Source: Candidatus Peregrinibacteria bacterium
GTDB lineage: Bacteria > Patescibacteriota > Gracilibacteria > UBA1369 > JACRIC01
Length of the DNA stretch: 56,650 nt
Reading direction: 5' to 3'
Assembly: GCA_016188705.1 (NCBI GenBank)
Contig: JACPHH010000027.1
Coordinates: 1 to 56,650 of the forward strand
Each line of letters opens with the position of its first letter. The stretch's first letter is position 1. Under the pieces are notes generated by a model. That model ran no database searches, had not been told where the DNA came from, and saw only the letters and a list, made by a program, of their open reading frames with translations. This document shows, piece after piece, positions 16,276 to 28,800 of this stretch. The position numbers and the translations under genes are program-made.

Positions 16276-17772
16276 ATGCTAAAACTTTTCAATACTCTTG
16301 GACAAAAAAAAAGAATTTTTCATCCGCAAAACAAAAAAAAAGTAACAATGTATACCTGCGGACCAACGGTCTACGACTTTGCCCACATAGGAAATTTTCG
16401 GGCCTATCTTTTCGCGGATTTTTTATATCGCTATCTTCATTTTTTTAAAGGGTACGAAGTCGAATGGGTCATGAATATTACCGACATTGATGATAAAACG
16501 ATTCAGGCTTCAAAAAAACAAGGTAATCCCAACGCGAATCTCATCGAATTCACTCGAAAATACGAATCGACTTTTTTTGAAGATCTTCATAAACTTTCTC
16601 TAGGAATTGATCAAAAAAATCCATCCAAAAATATTTTTAAAAAAAATCCGCGGGCAACGGAACATATTGAAGAAATGCAGGACCTCATACGCCGGATTAT
16701 TAAAAAAAAACTCGCTTATATTAAAGAAGGATCAGTCTATTTTGATCTCGTAACCTATCGAAAAAAACAGAGTTATGGACAACTTATTCATATTGATTTC
16801 GAAGGATTTCAAAACGGAGTCCGTATCGATTCGGATGAATACACAAAAGAAAATCTTAAAGATTTTGTTTTGTGGAAGGCTCAAAAAAATGATGAACCGA
16901 GTTTTGATTTTATGATCGATGGGAAAAATTTTCCTGGTCGGCCAGGCTGGCACATCGAATGTTCAGCCATGAGCCATAAACATCTTGGATCTCATTTTGA
17001 TATTCACACGGGCGGGGTGGATTTAAAATTTCCGCATCACGAAAATGAAATTGCCCAATCTATCGCCGGCTTCGGAGAAAATCCCGCCACTTTCTGGTGT
17101 CATAACGAACATTTAATGGTCGAGGGAAAAAAAATGAGTAAATCGCTTGGAAATTTTTACACGCTCCGAGATCTTGAAAAAAAAGGATACGATCCCAGAT
17201 ATTTTCGTTACTTCGTTACAAGTAATCATTATCGGACAAAGCTGAATTTCACTTTTGAGGCATTAAATTCAGCAAAAAACGCACTTGAAAGAATTGAAGA
17301 AACAATTCAAAAACTTCTCGATATACAAAAAAATGCAAAAAAAGAAAAAACAAAAAATAAAACTTCTGACAAAAAAGAAAACTTGAACGACAGAATCAAA
17401 ATAACACGCAAAAATATTGAAAAAGAGCTTGATGACGATCTCAATACGACAAAAGCGTTGGCCCATCTTTTCTCGTTCATAAAAAAAGTGAATACCCTTC
17501 TTGCGAAGAAAAAAATAACCAAATCCGATGCGAAAAAAATCATGGCATTCCTTAAAAAAATGAATCTTCTTTTTGATTCATGGCATTTCAAAAAAACCGA
17601 ACTCGACCCGGAAATGGAAAAACTTATTCAAGAGCGCGACAAGGCGCGAACTGAAAAACAATTCGAAAAAGCCGACAGTCTGCGTAAGCTTTTACAAGAA
17701 AAAGGCATTGAACTCGAAGATACGCCAGGAGGCACCATTTGGAGAAAAAAAATTACCTACGATGCTTCATGA
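16276..17772 (+). CDS. cysS: Cysteinyl-tRNA synthetase
   Basis: Class I synthetase that charges tRNA-Cys, 498 residues. The N-terminal zinc cysteine and HIGH-type motif appear in TCGPTVYDFAHIGN, the second zinc site in GWHIECSAMSHKHLG and HHENEIAQS, and the KMSKS loop in EGKKMSKSLGNF. A Lys-rich linker (~350-390), typical of an AT-rich genome, separates the catalytic core from the C-terminal helical domain. The chain ends DTPGGTIWRKK, as in other bacterial CysS. The TGA stop codon overlaps the ATG of the next gene. A possible -10 (TACAAT, 16264-16269) sits immediately before the ATG, which would make the message nearly leaderless. Confidence 0.95.
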   Translation: MLKLFNTLGQKKRIFHPQNKKKVTMYTCGPTVYDFAHIGNFRAYLFADFLYRYLHFFKGYEVEWVMNITDIDDKTIQASKKQGNPNANLIEFTRKYESTFFEDLHKLSLGIDQKNPSKNIFKKNPRATEHIEEMQDLIRRIIKKKLAYIKEGSVYFDLVTYRKKQSYGQLIHIDFEGFQNGVRIDSDEYTKENLKDFVLWKAQKNDEPSFDFMIDGKNFPGRPGWHIECSAMSHKHLGSHFDIHTGGVDLKFPHHENEIAQSIAGFGENPATFWCHNEHLMVEGKKMSKSLGNFYTLRDLEKKGYDPRYFRYFVTSNHYRTKLNFTFEALNSAKNALERIEETIQKLLDIQKNAKKEKTKNKTSDKKENLNDRIKITRKNIEKELDDDLNTTKALAHLFSFIKKVNTLLAKKKITKSDAKKIMAFLKKMNLLFDSWHFKKTELDPEMEKLIQERDKARTEKQFEKADSLRKLLQEKGIELEDTPGGTIWRKKITYDAS

Positions 17773-18218
17773 TTATTCGTTTCATTCAACAATTTTTACT
17801 GGAAAGAAGAAAAGAAATTCCTTTTATTATTTTTTTCTTTTTTTTACTCAGTTTTATACTTTCGAGACTTGTGGTAATCGGTATTGAAACCGAAACAATA
17901 CCCTTTATTCGTTACATTTACATTCGAGGCATCCATATTCATCATTTTGCTTTCGGCATTATTTTTCTCGCGATCGCCGGTTTTTTCGCGCTCATTCATA
18001 AAGATAAAAAACATTTGAGAAAAACAGCCGCCATGTACGGAATAGGATTAGGGCTTACATTTGATGAATTCGGCATGTGGCTTCACTTGGAACAGGATTA
18101 TTGGCTGCGTCCGAGTTATGACGCCATTATCATCATTGCTCTTATTTTAATAAATATTATTTATTTCAAAGTTTTTTGGAAAAAAATCGGAAAAATTCTG
18201 CAATCGTTGGTAAGATAA
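17769..18218 (+). CDS. Small integral membrane protein with IHxHHF motif
   Basis: 149 residues from MIIRFIQQFLLERR, starting in a 4-base ATGA overlap with the cysS stop, so translational coupling is likely. There are about four hydrophobic helices. Distinctive are RGIHIHHFAFGIIFLAIAG, GIGLGLTFDEFGMWLHLEQDYW and a helix after SYDAI. The same I-H-H-x(2)-G...D-E-F-x(3)-L-H-L arrangement occurs, as I recall, in uncharacterised membrane proteins of many bacteria. The conserved His/Asp/Glu could bind a metal. The function is not known. Confidence 0.65.
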   Translation: MIIRFIQQFLLERRKEIPFIIFFFFLLSFILSRLVVIGIETETIPFIRYIYIRGIHIHHFAFGIIFLAIAGFFALIHKDKKHLRKTAAMYGIGLGLTFDEFGMWLHLEQDYWLRPSYDAIIIIALILINIIYFKVFWKKIGKILQSLVR

Positions 18219-18334
18219 AAACTTTTTCATTATGCCAAAAACTTTACAAATACACATTCAAAAAAAATCCTATTTTTAAACAAAACACATCGCATAAAAT
18301 GGATATGAAAAAACTTTTTAAAAACATAATTTCG

Positions 18335-19720
18335 TTACCAGCCAAAAAATTTACCAACATCATCCGGCGATTCGCGCTTACGAGCGACGCTCACAATGCC
18401 ATTTTGTAAAACAATTTTCGCGGGAGAAGAAAGAAAACAATGATGCGCCATAAAACTATCCTGGTAGGCTCCAGTATTAAAAACGGTTATATACTGATCC
18501 TCACCCTTCTCCAAATCCTCAAGCCTCGGTAAAAGAAGATAACCGTCGCCGGAATACTTATCGTCCGAGTCGCAACTTAATCCTGCAAGCCATACGCGAT
18601 GACGTTTCGGCGCGTCAATATTATTCACCGGAACAACATGCCATTTCTGATGAATCGCCCACGTATCAAGAAGATCATTGATAAAACTGCCATCGATGAG
18701 ATACCACTTTTTTGCGATTCCCTTGGGAATTTCTTTTGACATAACGATTCTATAAACGGTCATCTGAGCCGGCCCCGTGACATATTGCCCCCATTCCACG
18801 ACAACATTAGGATGCGGTATCGTTTCCTTTTCACTCCATTTTTTTAAATTATAAAAAATCCGATAAAGAACAGATTCAACGCTGTACAATTTTTTCTTTT
18901 CGTGTGGAATGGCATGGCCCCCTCCAATATTGAGCGTATCGAGAGAGGGACAATTTTTACGAATTTTTTTATAAGCTTCAAAACCTTCACGAAGTCCTTG
19001 AACCATGTCATTTTCCAACATAATTTGGGAACCGAGATGGTAATGAAGCATTTTTAAATTTCGTATTCGCCCCAATTCCAATATTTCATCCAATTCAAGA
19101 CCAAATTGATCGATTTTTTTATCCCAATGGGATTTCACCTTCGTTTTAAGATTTACCCGTATACCTAAATCTCCCGAAAAACCTTTAAATGTCCTCAGTT
19201 CCTCCATGCTTTCTATAATGGGAATAATGCCGAGTCCCATATTTCTGAGCTCAACAATAAGTTTCACGTAGTCCGCGGTCTTCGCGCCGTTGCACACGAC
19301 TTTAATTTTTGAATGAAAATTACCATTCATCCACATTTTTTTCACAATCCAAAGTTGATTCGCCGAAGCCACTTCCAAGTGAGCTCCTTCGGAAAGAAGA
19401 GGAAGCATGGCTTCCTTGTTTTGATTCACCTTGAGCGGAAAATGATAGGTAAATCGCCCTTTATATTTCATTTTCTTAATATTATTCTGCGCCACTTTAT
19501 AAATATGGCTTAAGCGTTCTTCAATAATAAACGGCATAAAAATTTCAACCGATGAGCCAAATTTACGCGCGAGATTGAGGACATTATACTGATAATTTCC
19601 TTCACGAATAATAAGTTCGCCGAATTTGTTAATGTGAAAATAATCCGTATTAAATCTTTTATCCGCAAGTCCCCAAATTTTTTTATAATTTTTCCCGTTC
19701 GTTTTTTTACTTTTTTTCAA
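18335..19720 (-). CDS. SpeA-like PLP-dependent decarboxylase (short arginine decarboxylase-type)
   Basis: Fold-type III PLP enzyme, 461 residues. The PLP lysine is K97 in YHFPLKVNQ. Further motifs are MLHYHLGSQI, LNIGGGHA (phosphate-binding glycine loop), VVEWGQYVTG and GLSCDSDDKYS (equivalent of the C-D-S-D motif of SpeA). Biosynthetic arginine decarboxylases are ~630-660 residues; this chain lacks room for their long helical inserts and C-terminal extension. It could be an arginine, carboxynorspermidine or diaminopimelate-type decarboxylase, but the C-D-S-D segment favours SpeA. The start is a TTG (19718-19720), since ATG just upstream is out of frame and the family N-terminus (W-G...Y-F-x-I-N) is close behind. 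It lies 97 bases downstream of the giant surface-protein gene on the same strand. Confidence 0.7.
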   Translation of the reverse strand: MKKSKKTNGKNYKKIWGLADKRFNTDYFHINKFGELIIREGNYQYNVLNLARKFGSSVEIFMPFIIEERLSHIYKVAQNNIKKMKYKGRFTYHFPLKVNQNKEAMLPLLSEGAHLEVASANQLWIVKKMWMNGNFHSKIKVVCNGAKTADYVKLIVELRNMGLGIIPIIESMEELRTFKGFSGDLGIRVNLKTKVKSHWDKKIDQFGLELDEILELGRIRNLKMLHYHLGSQIMLENDMVQGLREGFEAYKKIRKNCPSLDTLNIGGGHAIPHEKKKLYSVESVLYRIFYNLKKWSEKETIPHPNVVVEWGQYVTGPAQMTVYRIVMSKEIPKGIAKKWYLIDGSFINDLLDTWAIHQKWHVVPVNNIDAPKRHRVWLAGLSCDSDDKYSGDGYLLLPRLEDLEKGEDQYITVFNTGAYQDSFMAHHCFLSSPAKIVLQNGIVSVARKRESPDDVGKFFGW

Positions 19721-19816
19721 CGCATTAACGAGTTATAAAAAATGAAATAATGTATAAAAAAAATTTTTCAATATTTTGTATGTATCACCAATAGAGATTT
19801 TACGCAAATACTTTTT

Positions 19817-22800
19817 TTATCGTTTGAGAAATTTCCAATTGAATTTTGGATCCAAAACATCAACAGGCGTTGGTCGTATTTTGGTTCTAAATGTCCAAAT
19901 ATCACTTTTTTCATTCACCGGCTGACCATCGATTTCCGTCACGGTTTCTATTTGCCAAAAATATTCTTTATTTCGTATTAATGGCATTTCCGGCTGAAAT
20001 ATAATTCTCGTTTCATCGCAGGTATGATTCGATAAAGTAGCAAATTGAGAAAGTGTATCCGAAGATTCTCCTAAATAAAGGGTAAAAGTCATATTCCCTT
20101 TTATTAATTCACACGAATTTTTCATATTCCACGCAAAACTCGTGCTTGTTTCAACATTGGAAGTTTCATGAGCTGGAAGCGGATTATAAGGAATCAACAG
20201 TGGTTCGATAACATCAATTTTAATAGCATACGTGCTTGGAATGTTAGAAATATGCCCCACGTTATCCTTCGCGATCATACGAAAATACCATATACCATCG
20301 AAAATACGTTTCCCTTGAGGGTCATTTAAAGACGGCAAAGTATCAATTATTTTATTCGTAATCGGTGTGCCAACATCATCTTGAGCCGATATCCAAAAAC
20401 TATACTGATCGGGCAATTCATCAGGATTGGAAGTAAAAATATAATAATACCCTGCAATTCCTGAAATATCTTCGGGAATTTGCCATTGAAATTCAGGAGT
20501 ATTATTGTTCACGCCTGCCTGCCCTTCATCGGGTTCTCCATCATTATACGCATAATGGGTGGACGACGAAATAATCGGAGCAACTGGATCTGAAATATCG
20601 ATCATTACGGTAACGTTTTTACTCCAATCGCTCTGCTTGGAAACTGCATCAATGGCACTCGCTTGAAAAGTATGTACCCCCTCGCTCAAGGGATTTGGAC
20701 GAAAATTGAGGACATTCCCCATATCAAAAGCTTCACCTTCATCGATTCTTCCGCGATAAGAAACCACGCCACTTCCCTCATCCATCGCCGCGCTCCAAAC
20801 ATATTGCGGAACATTTTGATTCGTCCATGTATTTCCACTCGCTACTTCTTTTACCGTAGGAACCACGGGAGGATTTGAATCATAATAAATAGATACTTGT
20901 CTCGCATCGCTGATATTTCCTTGCGTATCGGAGGCTTTCACGGCAATGGTATGAACGCCTTCTGTCATGCGATTTTCTAAAAACACACTCTTCTCGGATC
21001 CAACGCTTGCAAATGATCCGCCATCAATACTATACGAATAATCTTTAATGCCTTGAGAATCCGTCACTTCATTCCAGGTAATGGTAAAATTGTTCTCGCT
21101 GGTCCATGAACTTGGAGACGCTACTGGATTCGGACTCGTTGGCGGAGTCGTATCAACCGCAAAAAATTCACCGATAAAATTATTATTTTGTTCATTGCTT
21201 TCGACAATTTTCTCTTCGGAATCAACGCGTATTTCAAATGAGTGCTGTCCAAAACTTGATACGAATGAAAACTCCGCCTTGGTTGTTTCACCTTTTAAAA
21301 GTTGAGGTATATTCAAGGCATTTTGTTCCACTCCATCAACCAAAAAATCGACTGAAAAATTCAATGCATCACTCCCTCCGTGATTTTCAATGGGAACTTC
21401 GAATGTCAAAGATTTTCCTTCAACCGCAATGCCACCGACCATTTCAACTTCATATCCATTCACGAAAAGATCAGGAGGCAAAGCATATATCATAATTTTT
21501 TTTGTCAATACGGAAGAGTTCAATCCTGAACTATCCGTTGCGACAATACTCAAGGTCTGCACACCGCTCGATTGAAGAAAAATATTCCCCTCATACATTG
21601 ATGTTTCTTCATTAAAATCAAGCAAAATCGTATTCTCACCAAAAAATGCGGAAACGGTCGATACAGCAACATTATCAACGGCATACACTTGAACATCGAG
21701 ATTTCCTTGTTCATAAGGGTTTTCCGTGTGTTGAACGGTATAAATTTGTGGCGAAGTTGTATCCACGACTTTCAAGCTCCGCGTCGCTGTATTATTATTT
21801 TCATCAAATTCCGGAAGCGTACCGTCAGGATCAACTTCGAGGCGGAGCGAATAATCGCCGGGCACATCAGGAAGCCATGTAAAAGAAAGAGGTATTTCCT
21901 GTCCTGCGTTAATATCCACCGTTTTAAAATCTTCAAAAACAATCGGGTTGTCAGCGCCAAAAAATTGCGCCACTTTTTTCAAGCCTTGCGCAGATTTTTC
22001 AACAACGAAATGCACGGGAACTTTCACTCCTTCCTTTCCTCCAGGATTTTTTAATGTAACAGAAGTATTCAAAGAGTCGCCCAAAGAAGGAACCGTGTCG
22101 CTGAAAACCATTTCCTTATCATTGACATCAATATCCACGATATCCGGTCGAACGAGCACCGACTGTCTGACCGCATGAGAAATACCAGCCGCACTCTCTG
22201 CATACACTTCAATGTATTCGTCACCATTCAGAGGATATTGAAGCGAACCGTGATACAAACCATCATTCGGATCATAAGTTAATATCGAGGTTTCATATTG
22301 TGTCTGCACGCGGACATTTTCCTGACCTACCGTCTGCAACCTGGTAAAGCTTACAGCGGGAGCAAGACCTATTTGAATGAGAAATGCTTCGCCCTCAACA
22401 ATATTTTCTTGAATTTCCAGTGTGTCGATGCGCGGAATATCCGCGGAATTTACGGAGATAACCGTGGAAAGCGTATTATTATTTTCTTTTGTTTCCGTAA
22501 CACGAGAATCCGGATCAAGAATACATTCAAGACTGTGACTGCCAAGCTCAGCCATCCATTCAAAGTGAACGGTCTGGATTTCGCCGGAATTTGGCTGAAT
22601 GGTAAAATCGCTCTTCGGCATACCATTCACTGAACATACTAATTTTGTATCCGGACTCTTTTTATATCCTTCATTGCGATACGTCACATCAATTCCAACT
22701 GTTTCACCAGCCGCTGGCTCGTTCGTACTCAAAACAAGATCGCCTGATTGAAAAACAAGATCTGGCTCCTGCGGATACACATGAAGGACTCCATTCACTG

Positions 22801-25800
22801 TAGAAGAAAGTCCCTGAGCATTGGTTGCCATCACTTCCAAAACTTTTTCTCCGGAAGTCGTGATCAAAAAATTTCTTGAATACTTATTTCCTGAAATGAA
22901 GTTTAAAGGAAATTCCTGCCCATCAATAAACATGTTTATTTCAGTAATAGCAGTATTATCGGTCACATCGATCATCATAGTATTTGTGCTTCCCACACTC
23001 ACTTCTTCAGGAAAAGTCATATTTTGCAAAGAAGGAGGACTGATATCTCGAACTTCAAAAGCAATTTGAGCGCTATTATTTGTTTCATCATATTCGGAAA
23101 GGTTCTTGCGCCAATCAGCGAGGACATTGATGCTCGTCATATCGATTTGCGCGGTAAAATTGATATCTCCTGACCATGAACCAAGAGGCGAAACGGTCAA
23201 TATCCGATCGGTTTCGGATATTTGAATATCGCCGGCATAGATTGCGATATCTCCTGATGCGGTTTGATCGCCAAAATTATGCACGGTTACATGAGCCGTT
23301 ACTGTCTGACCTTCATCTGGATTTTTATTGCTCATGGAAATTTCATCCGCGATCACCGCTAAATCTTGACCGGATGCCCTGACATCGACTTCTTCACTAA
23401 TGGATGCAGAAATACCACTCGTATCCAGAGCAGTCAGTGTCAGAGTATAACGCCCGGTTTGAGTAGGAGCTTGAAAATTTATTGACCACGTAGGTCCATT
23501 TGCTGTCATGGAATAATTATTTCCTGCAAAATTCGCGGTAACGGAGGCTATGCCGTGATTATCAGTCACATTCGCGTTGATTGTCAGATTCTGTCCGGCA
23601 TAGACCGGGTTGGGACTAGCGAGAGTAGAAGAGGTTGTTTGCGAAATACCTGAAACGAAATTCATGCTCGTTCCCGTGCCAAAAATAGGAGGTTCGGAAT
23701 CAATGGTATTATATTGAATATTTACATTGTTTACTCGAAGACGACCAGCGCTCTGAGAATGAATAATCAAAGGGATGGAAGTATCAGCCCCAGATAAAAA
23801 ATATTCCAAATAATCATTTATTGAATCAGCAAAGTTGACAGTTGACTCGCTAGTAATAAATTCTCCTAAATACATCCATTCATTGTCCACATCATCACCA
23901 ACATCCAAGGAAGGATTCCGTGGTCCCGTTGCATCATAAAGACTCAGTCCACCATCTTTATTACCAATAAAAATTTCTCCATATGAATCTCCATCAATAT
24001 TCACAATATATGGTGATGACTCGTAGCCTATATCTATAGAACCATAATATATATTATCCTGAACAAAAGAAAAATGAGAAAGATTTCCATTATTAAGATA
24101 AGAGAGGATTGTACCATCCTTATTACCGACTAAAATATCATAGTCTAAATCACCATCAATATCATAAAAAGCAGGATCTGCTTGTGCACCAGTAGCCAAA
24201 ATGTATGTTGATGGTGACAACCATTCCGCATTCGCCTTTGTGCCAATATTTTCATAGAAATAAATGAGGCCATCCTTTGTAGTAAATAAATCAAGATCTC
24301 CATCAGTATCTATATCGACAAAGTAAGGATGAGAAGGATCATTTCCTAAATCTATTCCTTTATAATTTTCTTCTGCTAATTGCCACGTGGCATTATATCT
24401 GTTTCCAATATTTCTATAAAAATCTATCCTGCCATCCGATAAACCAATAAAAAAATCTTGATCAGAATCACCATCGATATCAGCAAACGTAGGTGAGGGA
24501 GATGTATTATAATATGGACCTAAGTCAATATTACCATAGTTATTCGTTACAAAAGTCCATGCAGGAGCAGACTGACTACCATCATTACGAAAATATCGGA
24601 TGTAACCATATTTTTCACCTATAAAAAGATCCTGATCATTATCACTGTCTATATCTGTCAGTGTCGGCTTTGATGAATTTCCAACATCAAAAAGATAATA
24701 TTCTGTTTTCAATTCGAAGTTCGGATTTTTCCCATTACCTTTATTTTCAAAATAATTAATATTACCAGCACCTTCTCCAATAAAAAGATCGTAATCATTA
24801 TCTCCGTCTATATCTACAAACGAAGGTGCTGCCCCTTCATCAACCAAAGAAGAAGCCATGGTATCAATATCAATATTCATATATTTCTCATCTATCAGTT
24901 GCCAAGAAGGAGATGTTGAATTTCCTATATTTTTATAAAACTCCACAGTGCCATCTCCAGTACCTATAAAAAGATCATAATCGTTATCATTGTCAATATC
25001 TACAAAGACAGGAGCTGCCGAAGCTGAAACGTAAGCATCGGCATATTGACTTGTTATAAATTCAAAAAAACCGTTATTATTTTCATAGAAATAAACAGTA
25101 TCGTATGGACTTGCAAAAAGATCAGAATCAGAATCACCATCGATATCAACAAAAACAGGGTGAATTCCCACTCCACCCATATCGACGTTAGCAAAATTAT
25201 CAGTAACATAATTCCATTCTGGCTCTGTTCGAGTACCGACATTTTTATAAAAACGTATTTTTCCTGCTCCGTTTGATTCACCAAGAAATAGATCGTAATC
25301 GAAATCACCATCAATATCAACAAGATATGGCCGTGCATACCAACCAACATCATACTGTGAATAAGGGTTTGAGACATAATGCCATAGAGGAGCTACAATA
25401 TTCCCATCATTACGATAAAAAGATAACGTCCCGTCAACATTTCCAACAAAAAGGTCTTTATCAAAATCACTATCAATATCTGCAAAAGCAATAGCTGAGT
25501 AGCTTGTTCCCAAAAAATAATTTCCTCCAGAAAGATTAATACCAAAGGTTTGCTCACCTTGAAAATTTACTTGTGCGTGCTCAATAAAAGCATTTGATGG
25601 GATTTTTAAGTACAATTTTTCCTTGCTACCGCCAGCAGTAAAATCTAGTACTTTCTCTGTATTCCCGTTGTCAAAAGTATTAATAAACCCAACGCCAGTC
25701 TTCACTATAATAATATTCACTTCAGCCTCACTCTCTGCTCCAGAATTGTCGTGGCCAGTCAGAGTTACTGTATGCGTTCCGACATTTAAATTTACCGCTG

Positions 25801-28800
25801 ATACATCAATCGAAACTCCTCGACCAAGTTCGCCATTCAGATTTGAAGTCCACACGAGAGAATTCCCTGACAGTATCCCGTCTTCGAGGTCGCTTCCTGT
25901 TCCACGCAGCGCTACGGTATCTTTTCCTTGCACAAAAATATTATCGCTCGAAGTCGGTGAAGTTATTTCAACTGTCGGAGGACTGTTTAAAATTTGGATA
26001 TTGCTCGCAATCTGCGTCTTGGCATTCAGTTCATCAATCGCCTCAACCATAATGACATGATTACCAATTCCAAAACGACCATCCGTGGTGGAAATTTCAT
26101 ACGTCGATCCCGAAGCCAGCGCCTGTCCATCAACATACCAATTGACTCTTGTGGCATATCCACGACGGCTATCCTCGTAGTCAGAAACATTGGCTTTGAA
26201 AGAGAGTGTGCCTCCATGAACCATTTGAAACCCGTCACTGGGTTTCACGAGAGAAAGTTCCGGCGCATGAGGTCCAATCACCTTTACATCCATAAAAGCT
26301 TCTCCGACCCAACCATCGCTATCCGTGGCCTGCAAAGCAATTCTTTGATTTCCCTGAGACAATCCAATGACATGAGGTGTTTTTCCCGTGCCAATAATAC
26401 CATTTAAATTTGAAGTCCAAACCAAATTTGCACCAGTCATATCACCATCCATTTCATCAACAGCAGAACCATTAAAATCATAGGCATATCCATAAAAAAG
26501 TTCACTTCCTTGGGTCGGAAAATTCACAGTAACACGAGGTTGGCCGGCATCCACCATCAAATGAATGCTCGATGTCGTTTCGGCATGATCGCTGTCTGAA
26601 GCTCGCAAGGTAATCACATGATCACCCGGTACAAGCCAATTCACATTGAACGTTTCGCCTGTCCCAAGAAAACCATTGCGATCGGATTCCCAAATCAAAT
26701 GATCGCCAGAGAGCAGCCCGTCTTTCACATCCGAGGCCGAACCGGAGAAAGTAACCGCCTCATTATATGAAACCGTAGATCCGTCCAAAGGAGCCAAGAT
26801 CGTCACCGTAGAAGGAGCTCGGAAACTGACATTGATCGTTTTTTCAACGGTTGCTTTCTGACCATCGGAATCCATGACAGATACCGTCAGCGTATGCGCC
26901 CCAACTGAAAGATTTTTAGAAAAAAGCCCTCCGCCCGTACCGATAAAACCATCACGGCTCGAATACCATTCAATTTTTGCATTGATATTTCCATCCTGTC
27001 GATCGTTTGCTTGAGCTTGAAAAGGTATTTGTTCATCTTCAAAAAAATCGGTTTTATCCGGATTTATAAGTAAAAGAACAGGCGGACCTTCTTCAACAAC
27101 AATATACACCATATCAGAAACGCTATTTCCGTCAGAATCAGTGGCAGTAACGGTAATATTATGATGACCGATCCGTAAAGTATCTACGGACAAATAATCC
27201 CCTGTCCCAATTTCTTCCATGCCTCCAGTACTCCCATTATCCGTTGTCCATACAATATTCCCAAATCCCAAATAGTCATCTTCGTAGTCAATGGCTTCAG
27301 CAGAAAAAATAATAGCCTTTTCACTGGGAAAAATTTGATTTTCCACGGGCGATAACACCTGTAAAACGGGTGGTCCCGAATCAGGAACAGAAAAATGTAT
27401 AATCGTACTCGCCGTGAGATCATCAGAGTCTTTTACATTCAGTGTCATGGTATGAAGGCCGCTGGCAATTTGAGGAATCGTGACTGTATCTCCATTACCA
27501 ACAAAAGTGGCATTGTCGAGATACCATGAATAATGATCATCACTCAGAACCTTATCTTTTTCATCCTCGATTCCTCCGTAGAAAGTAGAGTCCGTCGCAC
27601 TCATCAGCATCCCTTCGGAAGGCCAATAAATAACGGCTTTCGGAGAGGCCATATTGGCATCAACTTTCACGCTGAAGGAATTATTTCCAGTCCAAGTTTC
27701 GGAAAGCTTGCCATCAGGGTCAATTTTTAAAATAAATTCATACTGGCCAAAAATGGTCGGCAGTGTCCATGAATGTGTGGCGTTCAATGTTCCCCAGCCA
27801 TCCAAACGACTGACATTTCCTGAAGCAATACTATATTCAGTTATCGTACCTTGTTCATTTTCAATTTTTACCATCAAATCATAGACAAAAGATGATTCGA
27901 TACTTTCGCTTCCAAGATTCGCAATCTGTACGTTTATTTCAAGAGGTTTACCCGGAACAACCGCGTCTGAATCAATATCCAAAGTCCCACTCGCGTCTCC
28001 ATAGGGTACTGTCATACTTCCGCCGTAGAGATAATACTCACCGGGTGTTTGTGTATTCTCGCTTGAATATGAATCCAAAACATTTGTCAAAACTTCCTTT
28101 TGATCATTGGAAAGTTCCTGATCCACTTCTGGATCGGCAACCGTGAGTTCGACACCTCCATGGACATTCCACGTTTGTGTATTTCCGTAAAAATCATGCA
28201 CGTAATAATCGGAGATATACTGATCAGACTGCGATTTCCAATAAGCCTCATCAAAGACAGCATCTGCTTGTAAATCGGCAATATTCTCAGAATCGATAAA
28301 ATCCGCATACGGTAAATTTTCCTTTGAAAGCGTCTTATACCAATGAGCTAAAGCAACTATTGGATATATTTCTCTGAGTTCGCGGTAACGAGAATCTGTA
28401 CGAAATTTTTCAGAAATAGACGGCTCAAGCGATGTGAGTTTCTCTGCCAAAAGTGTTTTCCACGTTTCAAGTAATGTTTGCAGTGAAGCCTTCACGGCGG
28501 CATCAGATGAACCAAAATTATATTTTGAAACATCAACGTTGACCCATTCTACGATTGTTTGCAGTGAAAGATCAGCATCATTGAGAAATATCCTATTCTC
28601 TTCCGCGTTGACCGAAATATCTCCTGGAATAATAGTTCCTCTCGCACGCCATGATGGAAGTTCGTTAAAACCATAGGTTTTTAGTATGGACCAATACGGA
28701 CTCTGCTTTACCATCGAAACCCACTGGTCGGTCAGACTGCCAATATTCGTGACATTCGGATGAAAGAGATCGAATTTCATTTGTACGTCAGCTCGAAGCA

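Noticed and set aside
23900-25660. Repeat block at first glance like a CRISPR or satellite array
   Set aside because: The periodicity (~150-160 bases) is the DNA image of FG-GAP protein repeats inside one open frame; units are divergent and there are no uniform spacers.
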